Below are positions 6,759 to 12,610 of a DNA stretch of 12,610 nt, piece by piece. Source of the stretch: Kiritimatiellota bacterium (lineage in GTDB: Bacteria > Verrucomicrobiota > Kiritimatiellia > RFP12 > UBA1067). Made by a program: the position numbers and the translations under genes. The DNA is taken from positions 1 to 12,610 of the forward strand of contig WRML01000025.1 in assembly GCA_009777165.1 (NCBI GenBank), written 5' to 3'. The notes under the pieces are model-generated. The model saw nothing but the letters and a program-made list of their open reading frames with translations, was not told the origin of the DNA and did no database searches. Each line of letters begins with the position of its first letter. Within the stretch, counting starts at the first letter, position 1.

Positions 6759-8015
6759 TTATGCGGTTGGATTCAGGGCTTTCAGCACGACGACACTGTT
6801 GTGGCCGCCGAATCCGAGCGATGTCGAAATCGCCACGCGGATGGGGCCCTGGACGCCGGTGTTCGGGACGATGTCCAGGTCACACGCGGGGTCTGGGTTT
6901 TCGTGGTTGATCGTCGGCGGGTAGAATCCGTCGCGGATCGCCAACGCGCAGATGGCCGCCTCCAGCGCACCTGCGGCACCCAGCAGATGCCCGGTCATGC
7001 TCTTGGTGGAGGACATCTTCAGCTTATACGCATGGTCACCGAACACAACCTTGACGGCCTTCGTCTCCATGGGGTCGTTAAGCGGCGTTGACGTGCCGTG
7101 CGCGTTGACGTAATCCACCTCCTCGGGTTTCACACCGGCATCCTGCAACGCCAGCTGCATGGCGCGGATGGCGCCTGATGCCTCCGGATCCGGGGCCGTC
7201 AGGTGGTATGCGTCCGACGACGCGCCGTACCCCGCAAGCTCCACATACGTGCGGGCGCCGCGAGCCCTCGCGTGTGCCTCGGATTCGAGAATCAGAATCG
7301 CCGCGCCCTCGCCCATGATGAAACCGTCGCGATCCGCGTCGAACGGGCGGCAGGCCTTCTGCGGCATGTCATTGCGCTTGGTGCTGAGCGCCTTCATCGC
7401 GCAGAAGCCGCCGATGCAATATTCCGTGACCGTCGCCTCCGTGCCGCCGGCGATCACGACATCCGCGCGACCTGAACGGATCATGTCCAGCGCGACGCCC
7501 AGCGCGTCCGTCCCTGACGCACACGCCGTCACCACGACATGGGCCGCGCCCTTGGCGTTGAGCAGGATCGAGACACTCCCCGCCGCCTCGTTCGCGATCA
7601 GCTTCGGGATCACCATCGGCGACAACCGGCCCGGCCCGCGCTCGAACAGCGTCTTGTATGCCTCGTCGTCAATTTCCTTGCCGCCGATGCCGTTGCCGAG
7701 CATCACCGCCACGCGCTCGGGGTTGACACCGCTGCCCTCCAGTCCCGCATCCTGCCACGCCTGTTTCGCCGCCGCCACCGCGTACTGCGTGAAGAGTGCC
7801 ATACGCTTCGACTCCTTCTGATCCACATACTGGGTAATGTCGAAGTTTTTCACTTCGCCCGCGATCTTCGCATCCACACGCGACGGATCGAACTTCGTGA
7901 TCGTCCCAATCCCGCTCGTGCCGTTCCGGAGGCTTGCCCACAACTCGTCAACCGTGTTCCCGATTGGGGAAATCACACCTAACCCTGTCACAACTACTCG
8001 CGTCCCGTTACTCAT
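6759..8015 (-). CDS. fabF: FabF, 3-oxoacyl-ACP synthase II
   Basis: Condensing enzyme (KAS II) that joins malonyl-ACP to a growing acyl-ACP. The 418-residue protein has the complete thiolase-fold triad: Cys165 in TACASG, His306 in NAHGTSTPLND and His343 in KSMTGHLLGAAG, plus the C-terminal SLGFGGHN loop. Length and residue spacing match E. coli FabF (Cys163/His303/His340). ATG at 8015 is chosen because AAGGAG (plus strand 8026-8031) is 10 bases upstream. ATG at 8024 would be only 1 base away, and the GTG at 8045 lies upstream of the site. A consensus-like promoter and a palindrome lie at 8079-8106, so fabF probably starts its own transcript with fabZ behind it. No acpP, fabD or fabG is in the window. 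Confidence 0.95.
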   Translation of the reverse strand: MSNGTRVVVTGLGVISPIGNTVDELWASLRNGTSGIGTITKFDPSRVDAKIAGEVKNFDITQYVDQKESKRMALFTQYAVAAAKQAWQDAGLEGSGVNPERVAVMLGNGIGGKEIDDEAYKTLFERGPGRLSPMVIPKLIANEAAGSVSILLNAKGAAHVVVTACASGTDALGVALDMIRSGRADVVIAGGTEATVTEYCIGGFCAMKALSTKRNDMPQKACRPFDADRDGFIMGEGAAILILESEAHARARGARTYVELAGYGASSDAYHLTAPDPEASGAIRAMQLALQDAGVKPEEVDYVNAHGTSTPLNDPMETKAVKVVFGDHAYKLKMSSTKSMTGHLLGAAGALEAAICALAIRDGFYPPTINHENPDPACDLDIVPNTGVQGPIRVAISTSLGFGGHNSVVVLKALNPTA

Positions 8016-8078
8016 CTCAATCATACTCCTTGAGTGGTTCAACACTTCACCACGCCTTTTCAGTTGTAAGAAACATTC

Positions 8079-8106
8079 ATAATGACAAATTTTGTGATTT
8101 TGTCAA
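8079..8106 (-). promoter_or_regulatory. Predicted promoter of fabF-fabZ
   Basis: On the minus strand a perfect -35 TTGACA (plus strand 8101-8106) is followed after 16 bases by CATTAT (8079-8084), which matches four of six -10 positions. Transcription would begin near 8072, leaving a leader of about 57 bases before the fabF ATG. The rest of the 206-base gap (8016-8221) holds a T12 run on the plus strand (8178-8189) and no gene. Confidence 0.55.
8083..8105. promoter_or_regulatory. Inverted repeat covering the fabF promoter spacer
   Basis: TGACAAA (8083-8089) and TTTGTCA (8099-8105) are perfect 7-bp arms separated by nine bases. They span the interval between the -35 and -10 boxes and overlap both. 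That is the classic position for a repressor operator. The sequence does not match the FapR or FadR sites I remember, so the regulator is unknown. Confidence 0.4.
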
Positions 8107-8221
8107 ACTCAAAAGGCAACATACAACTACAATTTTTTGTGCCCAACGCATCCGCGAAACGTTTGCGCGTCTCGTGATTTTTTTTTTTACACCGTAAAAA
8201 TAGAAGAAGGAGAGGTGGCGG

Positions 8222-11200
8222 TCATCGCATCTCGCCCAGCGCCTTGAAGTACTCGGAGACCATCTCGCGGTACTCGGCCGGGGCGTCGTCGGGGGAGGCG
8301 GCAGTACCTTCGTCGGCGAAGGCGTCCGCATCCGAGATGGCACCCATATCCCCGCCGCTGATGCCCGCCTCCAGGTGGGTCTTCGTGATCTCCAGCTCCC
8401 GCTTCACCTTCTTGTGCAGCTCGGCAATCATCGCGGGGGAGGCGTTCTGCTTCAGGAGCGACTCCAGTTGCTTGCTGTACTCGATTGCCTTTTTCAGGTT
8501 GAAGGTCTTCAGGTCGTTGATCTGCGCAAGCGAATAGACGGTCTCCATGTTGCGCGTCATCTGCGCGCGGGTGCTTTCCGGGCTGGAGTCCCCCGTGACC
8601 TTGGTGTCGCGGCGCGTGGAGTTCTCGTTACCCTCCATGCCTTTCTCGTCGGAATACCCGGAGTTCTTACCGCCGCCTGTCGCGGTCGTGTCGGTGTGGC
8701 CTTCCTCCTCGACATCGCCGGACTGGTTGGAGTCCTGCGTGCGGCGGTTGGTCATGTCCTCGTCGCCCTCGTTGATGGCACCGGACTGCGACATGACCTC
8801 ACCGTCGGCCATGCCTTGGCGCCCGACCTGCGAGCGCCCGTCCTGATCCTTGTGTTCGGGGCGCTCGTTGCCGCTCTTGCCCGCGGCGCTGTAGTCCACG
8901 ATCTCGCCCTCGGCAATGCCCCATCCAGGATCCGGGTTGGCATCGCCCTGGTTGGTCACGGAGTCGTCGGCTTCGTTCTCTTTCTCTTTCTCCTGCTCCA
9001 GCAGATCACCGATGATGTCCTGGAGCTCTTCCGGCGTGGTGATCTGCCCGATGGTCGGCATCTCCTCCTGATCGAATTGCTCGACATCACGCTTGGTGAC
9101 ATCAGGCTGATCCATGAGCCACATCTCCATCTCGTCCACTTTCTTGCCGGTCTTTTTCATCGCGTCCAGCCAGAAGTCCTCTTTCTGCAGGCCGAGTTCG
9201 GCCACCTCGTTCGTGGAGGACCCCTCTGCCTGTTTCATCTCCTCGAACGTCTGGTAGATGTCGGTGACCAGTTCGTTGACCCCTTCCGTCTGGGGGAACG
9301 CCTGGAGGTCCACCGCGACCTGCAGCATGGCGCTGAGCTTATTGTGATTGAGCTCGATGATCTCCTCCAGGTCCTCCTCGTCGAGTTTTTCGGTCTTGTC
9401 GCCCTGTCCGCTGGTGTCCCGCAGGGTATCCACGAGGTTCGACTGAAGGTCGGTCAGTTTTTTCCAGGCCTGTTTGGCGTCTTGGATCGCTTTGAGCAGA
9501 TCCTCCTTTTTCTCCTGCGTGTCGGCCTCCCGCCACTCGTTGAGGAACTCCATCAGTGTGGCGAGGTTGTTGGTGACGGTGATCTGGGGGTTGATGCTCT
9601 GGGAGAAATTGCCCGTGTCCATGACTTCCGCAATGCTGATCATCATCGGGTGGATCTGCAGCTCCACGGCCTTGTCCGCGATGCCGGTCATGAGCTTGCC
9701 GAACTCGAGGTCGTCGCGGCTCTGCTTGGCCTCCGCGCGGCAGTAGTTGATCATCGCGTCGGTATCAATCGCCAGGTTGTCTTGGCGGTCAATGATGGCG
9801 GAGGGCAGTTTCCCGGCGCTCTGCTGCGCGATCCTCACCGTGGTGCGGAGGTTGTCGGTCTGCCCCTTCCTCAGTCCCTCCAGCATCGCCAGCACGCCTG
9901 CGGCGGTCTGCGAAACCTCGCCCTTGCCCATGCCGCTGTCGGCCTGCGCGAGCAGGCGCAGGACAGTGTTCTGCGCCTCGATGGCGCGCGCCGCGTTCTC
10001 GTCCCGTTTCTCCGCCGCGCCCGTCAACATGCGGTTGAGGCTCATGACGGCATCGGGGAGGGGTTTCTCCAGCGCCTTCTCGAGCATCACGCGGATGGCG
10101 CCGAGCGAGGAGTCCTTCGTCTTGGCCAACGTCGCGGCGTAGGCGCGGATTTCCGTCTGGTAGGCGGTCACGTCCGTCCACGGTGTCTCATCGAACATCG
10201 GCAGGCTGTTCTTCAGCTTGGTGGTGGTGTTGAGCGCAGTGCGCTGTTTGGCGATGAGCTCGCCGATTGTCTTGCGCGCGTCCGCGCGGTTCTGCCGCTC
10301 CCCCTCCATCTGCGAGGCAAGCGTCGTGACCTCGAAGAGGATGGCTTGGCTGGCTGCGCGGTTGGGGGCATCGGCATTGTCGAGGGCGACAATGCGCAGG
10401 GCGGACAAGGCATCCACGTCCTCGATCGAGCCGATCCAGTTCGTGGTGAACGTCTTGAGGTTGTTCAACGCATACGTCTTCAAGACCTCGCCTTCCTCCA
10501 CATTCGCCTTGGTGCCTTTCTTGACGCGCTCGATGCGGATCTCGCTGATGCCGTAGTCGTCGACGACCTCAAACTGGAGCGCGGGCACGGCGTTGGGCGG
10601 TAGCACCGCTTTCGCGGCGGCAGGGACGATCAGGCGGATGCCGGGGGCCCTGTCCTCCTGCACCTCGTAGCGGACGGGGACGCGCATCTCCAGCCCGTAC
10701 TGGTCTTTCGCGGCGAGGGTGAACACGCCGCTCTCGGTGGCGGTCCGCGCCGTGCTCCAAGTCACCTTGCCGTCGGCTGCGGTCATCGGCTCCTCTTGCC
10801 CCTCGAAGGTGATGGACATCGTCTCGACCGGGCGGCTGCAGGTCGCCTGGATGGTGACCTGCGAGTTCGCCGGCAGCGCGACTTGGTTGGTCAGCACGTT
10901 GAACCAGACCTCCGGCAACGCTGTATAGGCCGGCGGCTTGACTTGCAGCTGCACTTTCGCGAGCGAGAGCGGCGGGACGGTGGCGACGGTGAACAGGTCG
11001 GTCGGGTATGCGTCCCCCACCAGGAAACGGTACTGCAGGGAGGAGCTGACCTTGCTCACGATATAGGCGTTCGTCTCCACCGCGTCCGTCACCTTGACCT
11101 CCGCGACGCGGAGGATCGTACGTTTATCATCCGCGGGCTTGAGGTCAATGTCAATCTTCTGCCCCGCGCGGCCCTTCGTCACGACCGTGAGCGTCACGGG

Positions 11201-11800
11201 GTCCCCCTGCACGATGGTCTTGTTCTCCGGGATCACCGCGACGACCGTCGCGAACATGGGGGGGGCGAGTTTCGCGAACGGGTTCAGCACGCGCTGCATT
11301 GCGACCGTCCACGCGTTGCCCAGCACGAAGGACGGGAGCAACAGGGCCAACAGCGCGCCCAGTACAACCAGTCCGCCACGCTTGCGCAGCTTCCTGTTCT
11401 TGATCTCGTCCAGCGGGAGCGTCCCCAGCATCGGCACGCCCTCGTTCAGGTAAATCTTCAGCCACGACGACTGCGACGACTCCTCCGCGAACAACACACG
11501 GTTGATGAGGTGGTTGTCCAGCTGCGGAAATTGTTTTTCGAGGAACGCCGCCGTCGCCGCCGGGGTGCGCTTGCGCCCCATCACGCGCATGAGCCAGCAG
11601 GCCCCTGCCACGGCCAGCGCGACCCACACCCCGGAAAGGATGAAGCGCCCGTACCCGCGCGGTCGCAGCCACACGTCCAACGCCGTCAGCGCGATGCCCG
11701 TCACCAGGACCGCGGCCACGAGGAAGATGAAATGCTCAAACGCATGCCAGCGGTTGATCTTTCCGTTGATGTCATGCAGGGTGTTATCAAAGGTTGACAT
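8222..11800 (-). CDS. Giant DUF4175-like membrane-anchored envelope protein
   Basis: A 1192-residue protein of unknown function resembling the large DUF4175-type proteins, which are often encoded beside MoxR ATPase and BatA/VWA genes. Three hydrophobic segments (about 23-45, 53-71 and 143-161) place the N-terminus in the inner membrane. Three beta-rich, Ig-like stretches follow (about 180-280, 283-380, 390-492), then a long, mostly helical region (495-945). Next come an acidic Gly/Asn/Asp-rich low-complexity linker (945-1080) and a helical tail (1085-1192) ending in EYREMVSEYFKALGEMR. That tail motif is, to my memory, typical of the family in planctomycetes and verrucomicrobia. The RBS AAGGGG overlaps the stop codon of the preceding gene, with a 5-base spacer to ATG and 9 bases between genes, so translation is probably coupled. 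A C8 tract encodes Pro-Pro near residue 181. Membrane topology and the family name are inference; the gene itself is certain. Confidence 0.8.
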   Translation of the reverse strand: MSTFDNTLHDINGKINRWHAFEHFIFLVAAVLVTGIALTALDVWLRPRGYGRFILSGVWVALAVAGACWLMRVMGRKRTPAATAAFLEKQFPQLDNHLINRVLFAEESSQSSWLKIYLNEGVPMLGTLPLDEIKNRKLRKRGGLVVLGALLALLLPSFVLGNAWTVAMQRVLNPFAKLAPPMFATVVAVIPENKTIVQGDPVTLTVVTKGRAGQKIDIDLKPADDKRTILRVAEVKVTDAVETNAYIVSKVSSSLQYRFLVGDAYPTDLFTVATVPPLSLAKVQLQVKPPAYTALPEVWFNVLTNQVALPANSQVTIQATCSRPVETMSITFEGQEEPMTAADGKVTWSTARTATESGVFTLAAKDQYGLEMRVPVRYEVQEDRAPGIRLIVPAAAKAVLPPNAVPALQFEVVDDYGISEIRIERVKKGTKANVEEGEVLKTYALNNLKTFTTNWIGSIEDVDALSALRIVALDNADAPNRAASQAILFEVTTLASQMEGERQNRADARKTIGELIAKQRTALNTTTKLKNSLPMFDETPWTDVTAYQTEIRAYAATLAKTKDSSLGAIRVMLEKALEKPLPDAVMSLNRMLTGAAEKRDENAARAIEAQNTVLRLLAQADSGMGKGEVSQTAAGVLAMLEGLRKGQTDNLRTTVRIAQQSAGKLPSAIIDRQDNLAIDTDAMINYCRAEAKQSRDDLEFGKLMTGIADKAVELQIHPMMISIAEVMDTGNFSQSINPQITVTNNLATLMEFLNEWREADTQEKKEDLLKAIQDAKQAWKKLTDLQSNLVDTLRDTSGQGDKTEKLDEEDLEEIIELNHNKLSAMLQVAVDLQAFPQTEGVNELVTDIYQTFEEMKQAEGSSTNEVAELGLQKEDFWLDAMKKTGKKVDEMEMWLMDQPDVTKRDVEQFDQEEMPTIGQITTPEELQDIIGDLLEQEKEKENEADDSVTNQGDANPDPGWGIAEGEIVDYSAAGKSGNERPEHKDQDGRSQVGRQGMADGEVMSQSGAINEGDEDMTNRRTQDSNQSGDVEEEGHTDTTATGGGKNSGYSDEKGMEGNENSTRRDTKVTGDSSPESTRAQMTRNMETVYSLAQINDLKTFNLKKAIEYSKQLESLLKQNASPAMIAELHKKVKRELEITKTHLEAGISGGDMGAISDADAFADEGTAASPDDAPAEYREMVSEYFKALGEMR

Positions 11801-11809
11801 GGGATCCCC

Positions 11810-12610
11810 TTATTTTTTCTTGTTGACGGGCACGGGCCCGACTGGTGTTAACGTCTTCGTACCGGAGCTGCCGCTCGAATACGATTTCCCGTCCGCGCCC
11901 TTCGTCCCGGCGCCGGGCGTGATTTTCACTTCATTGACCGGCCCCATCTCTTCGACCTTCACCTCCGCGATGTCGAGGTACCCGGTGTTGAGCTCCCCGC
12001 CGTCCATGACGAGGAACTTGACCGCCAGCCACATGCAGTCCTCCAGCTTCCGCTGCATCATTTCGGAACGGTCATGCGACGGGATCGTGACCGAGACGGT
12101 CTTCCACGCGGTCTGGAGCCCGGAATGCGCGCCGGTGACGGACTTGCCGTCGAAATACATGGGCTGGAGGCGCACCCCCTCGTGCAGGTCGGAGATCTGC
12201 GGCTCATTGCTCTTCTGCGCCTTCGCGTTCCATCCGTAAAGGATGGGGTAGATGCGGGACGACGGGTTGCCGCCCTTGGAGTCCACGCCCGGCAGCCACG
12301 CGTGGAGCGAACGTGCGCGGACCGTGACTTTGTAACTCTTCTTCGGGTCGTAGCGGATGATGGGCGAATAAATCTGGATACCACCGACCTCCCACGTCCA
12401 TTTCTTGTCGCGCCCGTCGAGGCGCAGCCAGCGTTCCGGGTCATTCGGCGACGACATGATGTTCGGCGTATCCGTCGTGGCGGAGAAGAGGTACTTGTCC
12501 TTCGAGACGACCCAGACATGCTTGTGGTTTTCCATGTAGTGCGTATTGTCCGTGAAGATATACGTCCACCCCTCCAGCGGGTCGTCCGGGTTATCGAGGA
12601 ACCGCCCGTT
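11810..12610 (-). CDS. Partial jelly-roll (CBM-like) protein, 5' end outside the window
   Basis: The frame stays open to the right edge. The 25 codons between 12536 and 12610 contain no stop and read as real protein, with NGRFLDNPDDPLEGW, a pattern like the N-terminal edge of CBM4/9-type jelly rolls. The ATG at 12535 has no Shine-Dalgarno and is therefore internal. Beta-rich segments follow (YSPIIRYDPKKSYKVTVRAR, WKTVSVTIP, TGYLDIAEVKVEEM), the usual layout of a carbohydrate-binding or ligand-binding sandwich. A Gly/Ser/Thr/Pro-rich, probably disordered tail ends in NKKK. Export is likely but the signal peptide would be off-window. It sits 9 bases upstream of the DUF4175-like gene in the same operon. 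Function is unknown. Confidence 0.75.
   Translation of the reverse strand, partial: NGRFLDNPDDPLEGWTYIFTDNTHYMENHKHVWVVSKDKYLFSATTDTPNIMSSPNDPERWLRLDGRDKKWTWEVGGIQIYSPIIRYDPKKSYKVTVRARSLHAWLPGVDSKGGNPSSRIYPILYGWNAKAQKSNEPQISDLHEGVRLQPMYFDGKSVTGAHSGLQTAWKTVSVTIPSHDRSEMMQRKLEDCMWLAVKFLVMDGGELNTGYLDIAEVKVEEMGPVNEVKITPGAGTKGADGKSYSSGSSGTKTLTPVGPVPVNKKK

Noticed and set aside
8016..8045. Longer FabF starting at GTG 8045 or ATG 8024
   Set aside because: The AAGGAG site lies downstream of 8024 in the reading direction for the GTG and only one base from the second. It is correctly spaced only for ATG 8015, which also fits the family length.
8146..8189. AAACGTTT palindrome followed by a T12 run as a terminator
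   Set aside because: The T-run is on the plus strand, where no gene needs stopping, and the stem needs a bulge and leaves almost no loop. For the minus-strand DUF4175-like gene the T-run is on the wrong side.
8375..10603. A 742-codon open frame on the plus strand opposite the DUF4175-like gene
   Set aside because: It is antisense to a gene with clear domains and RBS. Its product is rich in Arg, Leu, His and Val with no motif, as expected from the complement of a GC-rich coding strand.
12533..12535. ATG at 12535 as the start of the rightmost gene
   Set aside because: No ribosome-binding site precedes it, and the frame continues with plausible protein sequence to the window edge.
1..12610. 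CRISPR array, tRNA/rRNA genes, insertion sequence or defence system
   Set aside because: No regularly spaced direct repeats with unique spacers, no cloverleaf or rRNA-like segments, and no transposase, integrase, nuclease-helicase or toxin-like reading frame was seen on either strand.

Overview
The window is chromosomal DNA from a GC-rich, Gram-negative-type bacterium. It has two lipid or envelope modules, two exported sugar-related proteins and a housekeeping DNA-repair gene. The very large DUF4175-like membrane protein, the secreted unclassified glycosidase and the propeller lipoprotein together suggest the PVC group (Kiritimatiellota, Lentisphaerota or Verrucomicrobiota). This is inference from gene style only; no rRNA or other taxonomic marker is present.

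Layout, left to right. Positions 1-299 hold no gene. They carry a cluster of hairpins built on CATCCC/GGGATG palindromes, then a good sigma70-like promoter. uvrA (300-3167, +) encodes the UvrABC damage-recognition ATPase. It is followed by a lipoprotein with a six-bladed SMP-30/NHL-type propeller (3323-4480, +). Converging on these from the right is a secreted (beta/alpha)-barrel protein, probably a glycoside hydrolase (4534-6111, -). It lies downstream of fabZ (6264-6740, -) and fabF (6759-8015, -), which form a tight two-gene fatty-acid elongation unit with its own promoter at 8079-8106. Further right, a 1192-residue DUF4175-like envelope protein (8222-11800, -) is translationally linked to the upstream gene (11810 to beyond the right edge, -). 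That gene encodes a jelly-roll, carbohydrate-binding-like protein and is cut by the window boundary. These last two genes look like the 3' end of a longer envelope operon.

The most striking non-gene signal is a set of short AT-rich or G/T-rich repeats built on seven-base units. One array sits in frame inside uvrA, next to a G9 tract. One sits between fabZ and the glycosidase gene, flanked by perfect 37-bp inverted repeats (6123-6262). A degenerate arm lies between uvrA and the lipoprotein gene (3229-3258). No CRISPR, integrase, transposase, tRNA or rRNA was seen. I do not see a clearly new defence or biosynthetic system. The best candidates for something undescribed are the in-frame repeat in UvrA and the MITE-like 140-bp element.
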